From Paenibacillus sp. FSL A5-0031 (GTDB lineage: Bacteria > Bacillota > Bacilli > Paenibacillales > Paenibacillaceae), in the NCBI RefSeq assembly GCF_001956295.1, contig NZ_MRTD01000020.1, forward strand, positions 62,001 to 126,000: 64,000 nucleotides of DNA. Reading direction: 5' to 3'. The notes below the pieces were generated by a model. That model had not been told where the DNA came from. It saw nothing but the letters and a program-made list of their open reading frames with translations, and did no database searches. Position numbers and translations under genes: made by a program. This document shows, one piece after another, positions 1 to 8,019 of this stretch (its first letter is position 1; every line of letters begins with the position of its first letter).

Positions 1-405
1 ACTTGCTCGATTTGTTTCTGCAAAGAAATCATAATGTGGCTGATACTCTTGGCCAGGGGTATATAGCAAAACTTGCAAGCCGTCGCCATGCTCAATGGGG
101 ATATTCATAATTTGAGAGAATCGTTTCTCGATTTTTGCAATCGTCTCATTCTCCTCACAAAATACTCCACTGCTCGTTCTAATTTGGTTCTCTGCACGAT
201 CTCCACTTATTTTTGAACGTTGCAATTGTTCCCTAGAATGTCTAATTAGCTCATCGCATTCCTCATCGCTAAGCACATTTCCTAGTACGACAACCAATGG
301 CTCCTCATACTTGGCAAGAATACGAATCTCTCGATCTTCTGTCTTAATGGTATTTCCAGCATGATCAAATATCGTCCGCTCTTTCTCCGTCGTATCCCCT
401 ATCAT
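1..405 (-). CDS. Prolyl 4-hydroxylase-like 2OG-Fe(II) oxygenase, C-terminus cut by window edge
   Basis: Partial gene running off the left edge; 135 codons are visible from the ATG at 403-405, preceded by AGGGG. The translation carries LSDEECDELI, RTSSGVF and YQPHYDFFAE, which I recognise from the bacterial prolyl 4-hydroxylases of the Bacillus cereus/anthracis group. HYD supplies the first two Fe(II) ligands (H-x-D); the distal His and the 2-oxoglutarate-binding Lys would lie beyond the edge. The family hydroxylates prolyl residues using 2-oxoglutarate and O2; bacterial substrates are mostly unknown, with collagen-like proteins and EF-Tu among those proposed. No signal peptide, so cytoplasmic. 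Transcribed leftwards, away from the GNAT gene. Confidence 0.8.
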   Translation of the reverse strand, partial: MIGDTTEKERTIFDHAGNTIKTEDREIRILAKYEEPLVVVLGNVLSDEECDELIRHSREQLQRSKISGDRAENQIRTSSGVFCEENETIAKIEKRFSQIMNIPIEHGDGLQVLLYTPGQEYQPHYDFFAETNRAS

Positions 406-515
406 TCTTACACAGCCCCTATGGTATGACATTCACCACAAAATACCATACCATACATTTCAAGTATTTACTTTAAAAAATCAGAAAAATCGAAACAATC
501 AAACGGTCCACCACT

Positions 516-1454
516 TTATTGCTGCGCAGGTATATACATATTTTGTATCTCCTGTACTCCGGGCACAAATCCGAGATTAAAATAAACGGATTCAGCATCA
601 TTACCTTCCATCACATACAATCGTAAAATTGAATATTTATTTTTCAGCATACTCAAGGCCTTTTGCAACATCAGCGTCGCCAGCCCTCTCCCTCTATGAG
701 CAGGTATTACACCGATACTATATACTGCTGCCATGTTATCTTGTAGACAAAGACGACAATTGGCAATGAGCTGACCAGAGTTTTTATCATAGATTAGTGT
801 TGAAGCCTGAACTAATATGTCATTCGAATAATTAGGATCTTCATTTGGAATAAAATCTTCTAAAGAAAACTTTTTCCTCCTTACTGCTTCAAATCCGCCT
901 TTAAAGCTTTCATAGTCACAATGAGCAATTTCATCTTCATTGATGAATCGCTTAGCTCCCCTTTCATTCTCTTCAATTTGGGGACTTTTAATAATTAGAT
1001 TATCATCCCAGATCACTTCGAAATGATCTGTAGGACGCTGCATCCATCGGCATCTGAATTCATCCGCCCAGAAGCCTGCCCTCGCAAATAATTGAACTTG
1101 ATCAGGAAGAACCTCAAAAGTCTTAATTGGCTGCGATCTGTCAGACCAATGCATTACTATTTTTTTAAGCAGCTTCAATATATTGAATGCATCATTAAAA
1201 GGAGGGATAAAAAATAAATGGTAGATTACGTTGGGCGCCATTCTTACGCCACCGATTTTATTCTCTCCCTTATAAATCCAAAATGAATTTCTTCGCGATG
1301 CGGCATAGCTTTCTTCTCTAAAAAACCCATTATATTGCATATTATAATATACAGAACAATACAATCCCCATTCTTCTGGCTCCGCCATCCGAATAGAATA
1401 TTCCTTCGACAAATCATAAGTAATGGTATCCATAGACCAATTGTTTAATTGCAT
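516..1454 (-). CDS. GNAT family N-acetyltransferase, probable tandem-domain form
   Basis: 312 residues, roughly double a single GNAT fold. The C-terminal half has the acetyl-CoA binding motif A: AVYSIGVIPAHRGRGLATLML, with R-G-x-G/A as RGRGLA near residue 255. The N-terminal half (about residues 15-120) also reads like a degenerate GNAT domain (SIRMAEPEEWGLY, NKIGGVRM) without a clear pyrophosphate loop, so I infer a tandem GNAT with one active site. Family reaction: transfer of an acetyl group from acetyl-CoA to an amine; the substrate cannot be deduced. The start follows GGAGGT. It appears monocistronic. Confidence 0.75.
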   Translation of the reverse strand: MQLNNWSMDTITYDLSKEYSIRMAEPEEWGLYCSVYYNMQYNGFFREESYAASRRNSFWIYKGENKIGGVRMAPNVIYHLFFIPPFNDAFNILKLLKKIVMHWSDRSQPIKTFEVLPDQVQLFARAGFWADEFRCRWMQRPTDHFEVIWDDNLIIKSPQIEENERGAKRFINEDEIAHCDYESFKGGFEAVRRKKFSLEDFIPNEDPNYSNDILVQASTLIYDKNSGQLIANCRLCLQDNMAAVYSIGVIPAHRGRGLATLMLQKALSMLKNKYSILRLYVMEGNDAESVYFNLGFVPGVQEIQNMYIPAQQ

Positions 1455-1962
1455 CCTCCATACCTCCTTGTAAATTCACAAAATAATAGAATGAAAACAC
1501 AAATCATTACCGTTTGATACCTCTCCAGAAGACATTCGAGAACGACAAAAAGACTACAGATGAACATAGCTTCATCTGCAGCCTCTAATCTCCTAAGTGA
1601 TCCCTATTCACAGGAATGAATTTCTTCATACCTGACATAAGTATACAATTACCGCGCACATAAGTGGTGTTAGAGTAAGGTCGTATGATATTACTATTAT
1701 TCTTAATGTACGAGTTCAGCTAAATAGCAGATATGCAGATCATAACTGCGATCACATCCAATTGAGCCAAACCTCATATATTCAGTTATTTTTTCAACTG
1801 ATTAAGAACAACAATAATCACGACACCATTCACTCCTATCGCATGCTTATTTGCCTATATTACCAACGAGATTGCCTATTTTCAATTTACTAAATAATTA
1901 TAAAAGATCTCTACCCGTATTTTATCCTACAGATAGCAAAAACTTAACGACCTACAATCTGC
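1455..1962. other. Gene-poor interval
   Basis: About 500 bp without a convincing gene. A minus-strand hairpin terminator sits at 1545-1582; the rest is AT-rich, with stops in all frames and no recognisable remnant. Confidence 0.5.
1545..1582 (-). terminator. Rho-independent terminator
   Basis: On the minus strand CTGCAGATGAA and TTCATCTGTAG pair across a short loop and are followed by TCTTTTTG. It probably ends the transcript of the DUF3221 lipoprotein gene, about 380 bp upstream. Confidence 0.6.
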
Positions 1963-2328
1963 CTATTGCTTCTGCCTTTCTATTTTACCAGCTACAATTT
2001 GTGGAGGATAAGATTGCATTACAACATATTCACCATTATCATTCGTTTTGGGAGTTATAGTAACTGATTCACCTATCGCCAGCTCGTTGTAGAGCAGAGT
2101 ATCTTCAACAATATAATTTATTAACTCAATATCATTCTTTTTAAATGTTTCAAAGTCCATATTTTCTGCATCTTTCCAAGAGATGTCCTTCGCTACTAAG
2201 ATTTTTTGCTCTTCCTTGGCAATAATGTAATTCCCCTTTTTATCGTCTGACGAGGAACTGCAACCAGCAAATACACATACGAAAATTAATAAGGCTACTC
2301 CTAATACTAACTTTTTCAACATTTTCAC
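1963..2328 (-). CDS. Small lipoprotein, DUF3221-like
   Basis: 121 residues with a lipoprotein signal: MKMLKKLVLGVALLIFVC, then lipobox FAGC, giving a mature N-terminal Cys at residue 23. The mature part has the pattern of DUF3221 proteins (YIIAKEEQKILVAKDIS, then SYPPQIVAGKIE at the C-terminus), a short beta-rich domain common in Bacillales lipoproteins of unknown function. Expected on the outer face of the cytoplasmic membrane, modified by an Lgt such as the one at 62972-63970. The family assignment rests on my recollection of its pattern; the lipobox is directly visible. Confidence 0.7.
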   Translation of the reverse strand: MKMLKKLVLGVALLIFVCVFAGCSSSSDDKKGNYIIAKEEQKILVAKDISWKDAENMDFETFKKNDIELINYIVEDTLLYNELAIGESVTITPKTNDNGEYVVMQSYPPQIVAGKIERQKQ

Positions 2329-2472
2329 CCCTATTCAGTATAACCTTTAGACGAAAATGCAAGTGATATGTTACGAACGAATATAATTTTTAGCTTTTGT
2401 TTCGGTTGATTTATAACATAGAGCAGCTGCCCGAGAAAAATGTTACCTGTTTACTAAATGGGAGGTTGAATT

Positions 2473-2856
2473 TTAGATATTTACATTTTGGATAACATGA
2501 AAATCACTCACTTTGTATCCGTTTGTACTAGCTTTGAAAGTAATTCGAACTATATCAGAGCTAGAATCTTGTTTCGTAACTCTCCCTTCAAGTATGAACT
2601 CTTGTTGAGGAAAAGAATCGGATTTCCTCATCGGTATAATATGAGCGCCGCCAAAAAGATAGTTATCATACTCTTTTTTAAGTACATTCATAATCTTAGG
2701 ACCAAGTTCGAAAATAAGAACCTCTTCATAGCTCTTATGTCGAATGTCGGCATTATATTTAGTTGGTAGTTCTTCACTGTAAGCTTCAACACGATCCATT
2801 ACTGTGAAGTTAGTTACCCCAATTACCCAAATCAAAATTATACCTTTCCACCACAT
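2473..2856 (-). CDS. Small secreted protein, possibly DUF3888-like
   Basis: 127 residues. A hydrophobic segment (WKGIILIWVIGVTNFTVM) ends near VEA, consistent with a signal peptide or a single membrane anchor. The body (SYEEVLIFELGPKIMNVLKKEYDNYL ... DIVRITFKA ... YKVSDFHV) resembles the short extracellular DUF3888 proteins of Bacillales, but I am not certain. GGAGG lies 9 nt before the ATG, a good RBS. No function is known. Neighbouring small genes on the same strand are separated by about 75-145 bp, so cotranscription is unclear. Confidence 0.55.
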   Translation of the reverse strand: MWWKGIILIWVIGVTNFTVMDRVEAYSEELPTKYNADIRHKSYEEVLIFELGPKIMNVLKKEYDNYLFGGAHIIPMRKSDSFPQQEFILEGRVTKQDSSSDIVRITFKASTNGYKVSDFHVIQNVNI

Positions 2857-2929
2857 GAGAAATAACCTCCACTTTTTGGGTTATTTTGCTCAAAAGGTTA
2901 TCGAACTATACCGCCTTTTAGCTCAATAG

Positions 2930-3190
2930 TTACATGGTGATCTTCTCACCTGAAGCGGCATAAAGCTGTTCAGCAGCTATAATTAGACAGCGATTTACTG
3001 AATCTGATATAGGGGTTGATGAATGTAGAACTCCCCAATACCCGTCCTCTCCCAAAATTTCGCTTATTTCAACATCATGTTCTAACCACATGAAAGTTTT
3101 TGATGTATATAAACCATCCTTAGACCGTTTAATTAACTGGACCTTGTAAAATCCGCTTGGAGATTTTATTTCTGTTATTACTTCATCCAT
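2930..3190 (-). CDS. Hypothetical protein, 86 aa
   Basis: Not recognised. A short soluble protein (ITEIKSPSGFYKVQLIKRS ... TFMWLEHDVEISEILGEDGYWGVLHSS ... LIIAAEQLYAASGEKI) with no signal peptide or transmembrane segment. The start is preceded by GAGGGG at 9 nt, with a second GGAG too close to act. Codon use is like its neighbours. It could be an immunity-type or orphan accessory protein, but nothing in the sequence decides this. Confidence 0.5.
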   Translation of the reverse strand: MDEVITEIKSPSGFYKVQLIKRSKDGLYTSKTFMWLEHDVEISEILGEDGYWGVLHSSTPISDSVNRCLIIAAEQLYAASGEKITM

Positions 3191-3502
3191 TCTCCAGTAC
3201 CCCTCATTTGCACTAACCTGATCGTTAGATTAACAACAACAAAATTACTCATCTGTTGCGTCAATCCCAATGTATATACCTTGTTTTTAAGCCCTGATTC
3301 AAAACATGCAACGTTAAATAATTCGCTTTGGCAACTTCAATATCCTTCCAGTTAAGGTGCTATCTCCTCCAATATAAATCTCCAATAGTGTAACGGTAGA
3401 TTGAATTATTCCACATGCATTACGACTTACCAACCAATGTATGAGCTTATTAATTCATTATATACGTTGACACGTATATACACTTAGATGTATATTAAGT
3501 GC
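3191..3502. other. Divergent intergenic region
   Basis: Separates the minus-strand 86-aa gene from the plus-strand arsR operon. Its right end holds the operator-promoter described separately; nothing else was recognised. Confidence 0.5.
3461..3496 (+). promoter_or_regulatory. Promoter with two ArsR-type palindromes
   Basis: The -35 is TTGACA (3467-3472) and the -10 TATATT (3491-3496), 18 nt apart. TATACG/CGTATA (3461-3466/3473-3478) is a perfect 6-bp inverted repeat whose spacer is exactly the -35. ATATACA/TGTATAT (3476-3482/3489-3495) is a perfect 7-bp inverted repeat with a 6-nt spacer running into the -10. The centres are 16 bp apart. I infer autorepression by the ArsR protein encoded immediately downstream. 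Confidence 0.7.
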
Positions 3503-3835
3503 ATGAACACAACAACTATGCAATTAACTTTACTTACACTCGCCGAGCCGAACCGCTTCAACATTGTTGAGCTGTTAAAAAAAGCACCGCGATCGGTGAG
3601 CGAGATCGTCCAAGCGCTCAATATCGGTCAGCCGCAGGTGTCTCGCCATCTACGTATTTTGAGCGAGGCTGGGTTGGTGCGCTCCCGCAACAAAGCACAA
3701 CAGCGAATATATAGCCTCGAAGCAAAGCCCTTTCAGGATCTGGATGTGTGGTTTGATTCATTTAGTATCCTTTGGGAAGAGCGTCTCGATCATTTTGAGG
3801 ACTACATGCTCGACTACAATAAAAAGGAGGATTAA
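3503..3835 (+). CDS. ArsR-family winged-helix repressor
   Basis: 110 residues from the ATG at 3503. The wHTH is complete: LAEPNRFNIVELL, SVSEIVQALNIGQPQVSRHLRILSEAGLV as the recognition region, and RIYSLEA as the wing. No CxC metal site is present in the alpha3 helix, so metal sensing as in classical ArsR/SmtB is unlikely; relatives next to SRPBCC genes are of unknown ligand. An in-frame ATG exists at 3488, but it lies inside the operator and upstream of the predicted transcription start (about 3503), so I prefer 3503, which would make the message essentially leaderless. First gene of a four-ORF operon. Confidence 0.85.
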   Translation: MNTTTMQLTLLTLAEPNRFNIVELLKKAPRSVSEIVQALNIGQPQVSRHLRILSEAGLVRSRNKAQQRIYSLEAKPFQDLDVWFDSFSILWEERLDHFEDYMLDYNKKED

Positions 3836-3969
3836 TGCTAGCCTTTTATCTCAAGCGTTATCGCAGCAATGTTCGAAATTACCAAGCCATTTGGAATAAT
3901 CGATTTGACGCACTAGAAAATGATCTAAAAAGGATGAATGAAGATGCGATCAAAAACAAAAATCCATAA
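3835..3969 (+). CDS. 44-codon micro-ORF resembling an ArsR C-terminal tail
   Basis: The ATG overlaps the arsR stop (TAATG) and is served by AAGGAGG 4-5 nt upstream, a strong RBS. The peptide (YLKRYRSNVRNYQAIWNN, then RFDALENDLKRMNED) resembles the last helix of SRPBCC-associated ArsR proteins (WLERYxxxWxxRFDxLxxYL) and loosely the end of the preceding gene (WEERLDHFEDYML). It is in another frame and overlaps the start of the next gene. It may be a relic of a second arsR, or a translational-coupling ORF. Real translation is uncertain. Confidence 0.4.
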   Translation: MLAFYLKRYRSNVRNYQAIWNNRFDALENDLKRMNEDAIKNKNP

Positions 3970-5260
3970 AAACCGGGAACTTCGTGAGCTTACCATCGAA
4001 CGGATATTAGCATTGCCTCCCAAGCTTGCTTGGGAAGGTTGGACAAACCCGGAACATATTGCGCGTTGGTGGGGCCCTAAATTATGGACAACCACCGTCT
4101 ATGAAATGGATGTAAGACCCGGCGGTATTTGGCGTTATAGTCTCAAATCAGATGACATTATCGGGGAAGAGGCATTCTGCAAAGCTGTTTATCAAGAGGT
4201 TACTGAACCTTTTACACTAGTATACACCGACTCGTTTACCGACAAAGACTGGAATGTCGTAGAGAACAGTGAGATGCTAACGACTGTTCTATTCGAGGAA
4301 ACAACAAATGGCACAAAGCTTAGTATCGTTACACGATTCGCAAGTGCCGAGGAATTGGAAAATGCCGAAGCAATGGGTATGATTGAAGGCTTCAATGATG
4401 CATTTGACCGACTTGAAGTGTACTTAGAAACGTCAACGGGAGGACATATGGATACCGTTACTTCAAAGGATGGAACAAAGATCGCATATGAAAAGTTAGG
4501 AAATGGACCTGCAATTATTCTAATATCATCGGCCGTTGCCGACCATAGCGATGCAGCCCAGCTTGCCCAGCTGCTTGCAACTCATTACACCATTTACAAC
4601 TATGATCGCCGTGGCCGCGGTCAAAGCTCTGATGTCGCGCCTTACTCCGTCCAACGTGAAGTCGAGGATATTGAGGCTCTAATCCATAAAGCCGGCGGTA
4701 ACGCTTGCTTGTTCGGAAGCTCGTCCGGCGCTGTGTTAGCCCTTGAAGCAGCAAGTCGATTAGGAGACCAGGTTTCGAAGCTGTATCTTTACGAACCACC
4801 ATTCATTATTAATGACAGCCGTAAACCCTTGCCTACAGAATATGTTCACCATTTGAACACGCTAAACCAAGCAGGCAGACGCAGCGAAGCGGTCGAATAC
4901 TTCATGTACGAGGCTCTCGGTATTCCGGAAGAATATATTGGCTACATGAAAGCCGATCCTTCTTGGCAAGCGATGGAAAGCATGTCTCACACAATCGCCT
5001 ATGATGGCATGATTATGGGTGACACGCAATACGGCAAACCGCTTCCAACCGACCGATGGAAAGTAAATGTTCCCACGTTAATTATGACAGGCGAGAACAG
5101 CGAACCGCTCTTTCACGAGTCAGCCAAAGCACTTACCGAACTGCTGCCTTTTGTTGAATCCCAAACGCTGCCCGGACAGGATCATTCGGCAGTCGTGATG
5201 GCTCCGAGCATTCTAGTGAAGACGATTGTCGATTATGACATCGTCCGAGAAGAAAAATGA
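3938..5260 (+). CDS. Fusion protein: SRPBCC (AHSA1-type) domain plus alpha/beta hydrolase
   Basis: 440 residues. Residues about 15-165 form an AHSA1/SRPBCC domain (ELTIERILALPPKLAWEGWT, EHIARWWGP, VRPGGIWRY), a hydrophobic ligand-binding helix-grip fold. From residue 171 an alpha/beta hydrolase follows (TSKDGTKIAYEKLGNGPAIILI, YDRRGRGQS), with nucleophile elbow G-S-S-S-G (Ser262) and probable catalytic His416 in GQDHSAV; the acid is probably in the MTGENSEP turn. The junction contains a second start: GGGAGG at 4438-4443, then ATG at 4448, exactly where the hydrolase begins. So the hydrolase may also be made alone, or two genes fused recently. Substrate unknown. Confidence 0.8.
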   Translation: MKMRSKTKIHKNRELRELTIERILALPPKLAWEGWTNPEHIARWWGPKLWTTTVYEMDVRPGGIWRYSLKSDDIIGEEAFCKAVYQEVTEPFTLVYTDSFTDKDWNVVENSEMLTTVLFEETTNGTKLSIVTRFASAEELENAEAMGMIEGFNDAFDRLEVYLETSTGGHMDTVTSKDGTKIAYEKLGNGPAIILISSAVADHSDAAQLAQLLATHYTIYNYDRRGRGQSSDVAPYSVQREVEDIEALIHKAGGNACLFGSSSGAVLALEAASRLGDQVSKLYLYEPPFIINDSRKPLPTEYVHHLNTLNQAGRRSEAVEYFMYEALGIPEEYIGYMKADPSWQAMESMSHTIAYDGMIMGDTQYGKPLPTDRWKVNVPTLIMTGENSEPLFHESAKALTELLPFVESQTLPGQDHSAVVMAPSILVKTIVDYDIVREEK

Positions 5261-5955
5261 CGAGATTATTGCCATTAGAGAATACGAAATCAGCTAAACC
5301 ACTATTGATTGCAAAACCTATTTCCTCGATGTCATCTAATGCCGCACGATTTTCTATTGTCTCTGGATTACTCTTCATCTTGATCCTGGGTTGCCTACAC
5401 CTCTTAGAGCCTGAATTCGATCCGACTTGGCGTTTTATCAGCGAGTACGCATTAGGTAACTTCGGCTGGATGATGCATTTTGCATTTTTATTGCTCGCTG
5501 TAAGTCTTATAAGTGCCGGAGTTTCAATCTTCTCACAGATTCGTATCGTCTTGGGATATATCGGGCTCGTTATTCTTGGACTAAGTGTCTCAGGTATCAT
5601 AATAGCAGGCATTTTTGTGACCGACCCTATATCGGTGAGCCCGGATGCTGCAACGTTCAGCGGTAAAATGCATGCCATCGGCGCCACGCTCGACTATTCG
5701 CCTGTCGCTGCCCTCTTGATCAGCTTTGCATTGGTACGCAATGAAGCTTGGAGGCCCATTCGCGGACGACTGTTAATCAGCAGCGGAATTATGTTTGTGT
5801 TAATGGCGCTATTTATAATTCAAATTCCTCAAGATGGACAGTTCACTCCCGACGTACTTGCAGGTTTATTCGGACGATTCTTAATCGTATCCTACCTTGG
5901 TTGGCTTTTGGTCGTCGGGTTCCACGTGCTCAAGCTTCGCAAGCAGAGCTTATAA
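5257..5955 (+). CDS. DUF998 family membrane protein
   Basis: 232 residues with about six transmembrane segments (SIVSGLLFILILGCLHLL, MHFAFLLLAVSLISAGV, IVLGYIGLVILGLSVSGIII, PVAALLISFALV, LLISSGIMFVLMALFII, FLIVSYLGWLLVVGFHVL). The SEYALGNFGWMM motif and FVTDP are typical of DUF998, a polytopic family of unknown function. The ATG overlaps the stop of the fusion gene by 4 nt (ATGA), so the two are translationally coupled. Last gene of the arsR operon; a strong terminator follows. Confidence 0.8.
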   Translation: MTRLLPLENTKSAKPLLIAKPISSMSSNAARFSIVSGLLFILILGCLHLLEPEFDPTWRFISEYALGNFGWMMHFAFLLLAVSLISAGVSIFSQIRIVLGYIGLVILGLSVSGIIIAGIFVTDPISVSPDAATFSGKMHAIGATLDYSPVAALLISFALVRNEAWRPIRGRLLISSGIMFVLMALFIIQIPQDGQFTPDVLAGLFGRFLIVSYLGWLLVVGFHVLKLRKQSL

Positions 5956-5991
5956 AAACAGATTTGCCCTACTAGCATGAACAAAAAAACC

Positions 5992-6023
5992 AAAAAATCC
6001 GACCTCACGAGGTCGGATTTTTT
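5992..6023. terminator. Bidirectional terminator
   Basis: AAAAAATCCGACC/GGTCGGATTTTTT with a short loop, symmetric, so it can end both the plus-strand arsR operon and the minus-strand ABC transporter operon. The GACCTCACGAGGTC core recurs at 26.8 kb and, degenerate, at 24.8 kb. Confidence 0.8.
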
Positions 6024-6069
6024 CATGGTATTGGTGGCGAACCATGGCTGTGCAAAGCCATAATTCGCC
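6024..6069 (-). repeat. Hairpin repeat copy A (tmRNA-3'-end-like terminator repeat)
   Basis: Read on the minus strand, GGCGAA and TTCGCC enclose an inner stem ATGGCT/AGCCAT (34 nt, 6036-6069), then ACCAATACCATG and the terminator. The same layout occurs at 12903-12936 and 26814-26847. The link CACCAATACCATGA closely matches the sequence after the CCA end of ssrA (CACCAAACCATGA). It lies in the 3' untranslated region of the permease gene. Confidence 0.7.
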
Positions 6070-6137
6070 GAAGTGTGATGCTCAAACGGTTTGATGTGTG
6101 GAATGACCAGTGGCACGTCCTCCTCACAGGCACAGCC

Positions 6138-7025
6138 TTACTCTTTCACCGCGCCTAGCATAATACCGGAAACAAAGTACTTTTGCAAGAAAGGATATAC
6201 GATTAGCATTGGAACCATAGCTATGAAAACCTTGGCCGCATTCAGCGTTCGATTAGACAGCTCGGACAGCTTCTTATATTGTTCAGGGGTCAGATTAGTG
6301 CCAACCGGAATGTTTACGACAAGCTGCTGAATATAGGTTTGAAGCGGATATTTAGCCGCAGTATTCATTAGCACTAACCCGTTAAAAAACTCGTTCCAAT
6401 GATAAACGCTAAGGAACAACGCCACTGCAGCAAGCACAGGAAAGGAGCAAGGAATATACACCCGAAACAACACTGACCAAGGACCAGCACCGTCGACTAC
6501 CGCCGCCTCATTCAGCTCCTTCGGCAAGTTGCGGAAGAAGTTCATGATCAGGATCACGTCGAATACCGGCACTCCTCCGCCAAGTACTAACGCCCAAATC
6601 GAATCGATCAAATGATAGTTTTGAATAGTGAGATACCATGGAATCAGTCCTCCGTTAAACAGCATGCAAAAGACAAGAATCCACATGAAGGTATTGCGCA
6701 TTTTAAAATCCCTCTTGGGCCTTGCGAGTGGGTAAGCCATTAACACCGTCATCAGCAAGGCAAAACCTGTACCGAGCACGGTGCGCTGAATGGAAATCCA
6801 GAACGCGTTAAAGAAGAGGGCGTCATTAATAATTTCCTTATACGGCGTCAAGGAGAAGCCAATGGGATAAAGCGTAACCAAGCCTGCATTAGCAGCGGAT
6901 TTCTCGGAAATCGATACACAGAAGGTGTACCAAAGCGGGTAAATACAGCTAATAAGCAAAAGGCCGAGGACGACGATATTGGCAATTTCAAACGTCCGTG
7001 AGCCTAACGTTGTATTTCTGACCAA
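6138..7025 (-). CDS. Carbohydrate ABC transporter permease (LplC/YtcP-like)
   Basis: 295 residues with six predicted transmembrane helices and the binding-protein-dependent permease EAA loop NEAAVVDGAGPWSVLFRVYIP, which couples to an MsmX-type ATPase encoded elsewhere. Starts MVRNTTLGSRTFEIANIVVL and ends LQKYFVSGIMLGAVKE, the C-terminal signature of the LplC/YtcP subfamily that handles oligosaccharides from polysaccharide breakdown. It is 14 bp downstream of the partner permease and last in the operon. Confidence 0.9.
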   Translation of the reverse strand: MVRNTTLGSRTFEIANIVVLGLLLISCIYPLWYTFCVSISEKSAANAGLVTLYPIGFSLTPYKEIINDALFFNAFWISIQRTVLGTGFALLMTVLMAYPLARPKRDFKMRNTFMWILVFCMLFNGGLIPWYLTIQNYHLIDSIWALVLGGGVPVFDVILIMNFFRNLPKELNEAAVVDGAGPWSVLFRVYIPCSFPVLAAVALFLSVYHWNEFFNGLVLMNTAAKYPLQTYIQQLVVNIPVGTNLTPEQYKKLSELSNRTLNAAKVFIAMVPMLIVYPFLQKYFVSGIMLGAVKE

Positions 7026-7039
7026 TGCAGCGCCCTCCC

Positions 7040-7930
7040 TCAGAATACCGTGTAATCGGCATAGCGATACGCCAGACGATAGGATATGAATATCAGCACA
7101 AAGCTAATGACCGACTTGAACAAACCTGCCGCCGTCGCGAGCGAGAATTGAAGATTTTGCAAGCCCAGTCGGTACACCCATGTATCCAAAATATCTCCAG
7201 TTGAATACACAAGCGGGTTATAAAGGTTATACACTTGATCGAATCCGGCATTCAGCACGTTGCCTAGACTTAAGACGCCCAGCAAGACAACCGTGGTTGA
7301 CAGTGCAGGCAACGTGACGTGCCTAATCAACTGCCAGCGATTGGCACCGTCAATGGCGGCCGCCTCATATAGATTAAGATTAATGCCCGTTAACGCCGCA
7401 AGATATATAATTGCGTTGAAACCAAATTCTTTCCACACATCCGTACCGATGATGAGCTGCCGGAATATCCCCGCATCCGCCATAAATAGTTTAGGATCGA
7501 AGCCGAACATTCCAAAAACCGTATTAACAACGCCATAATAGCCAAAAATTCCGATAACAATCGTTGACATAATAACCCACGATAGAAAGTGCGGCAGGTA
7601 AACGACAGTCTGCACCAGCTTTTTGTAGCGCATGCTGCGAAGCTCGTTCAGCAATATGGCAAAGATGAGCGGAATGAGCAGATTAAGCACGATTTTGCCG
7701 ATTGCGATGATAAAGGTATTAACGATAACCGTCTTGCTGTCATTAAGCTGAAACATATACTTGAAGTTTTCGAGCCCCACCCACTCGGATTTAAGCAGCC
7801 CCGCTCCCGGATTGAAATCCTGAAAGGCCATCAGAATTCCAAACATAGGCACAATACTGAACATCACAAGCCAGACCATACCCGGCAACAGCATCAAATA
7901 ATAGTGTTTCTGATGGCCTAATTTTCTCAC
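7040..7930 (-). CDS. Carbohydrate ABC transporter permease (LplB/YteP-like)
   Basis: 296 residues, six transmembrane helices, starting HKHYYLMLLPGMVWLVMFSIVPMFG as typical of the LplB/YteP subfamily; EAA loop YEAAAIDGANRWQLIRHVTLP. Forms the heterodimeric channel with the downstream permease. The 90-bp gap to the binding-protein gene and the short spacing to the next permease support one operon. No ATPase gene is present, as is usual for this class, which shares a general ATPase. Confidence 0.9.
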   Translation of the reverse strand: MRKLGHQKHYYLMLLPGMVWLVMFSIVPMFGILMAFQDFNPGAGLLKSEWVGLENFKYMFQLNDSKTVIVNTFIIAIGKIVLNLLIPLIFAILLNELRSMRYKKLVQTVVYLPHFLSWVIMSTIVIGIFGYYGVVNTVFGMFGFDPKLFMADAGIFRQLIIGTDVWKEFGFNAIIYLAALTGINLNLYEAAAIDGANRWQLIRHVTLPALSTTVVLLGVLSLGNVLNAGFDQVYNLYNPLVYSTGDILDTWVYRLGLQNLQFSLATAAGLFKSVISFVLIFISYRLAYRYADYTVF

Positions 7931-8019
7931 TAAGGCTAGCCTCCCGTCTCCCTATCAGGATAACAAAGCTTGCAAAAGGCACTTAAAACCGCCAGCGCCT
8001 TCTGCAAGAGTATGCTCGG

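Noticed and set aside
1851..2060. 69-aa plus-strand frame
   Set aside because: Overlaps the lipoprotein gene antisense; no RBS.
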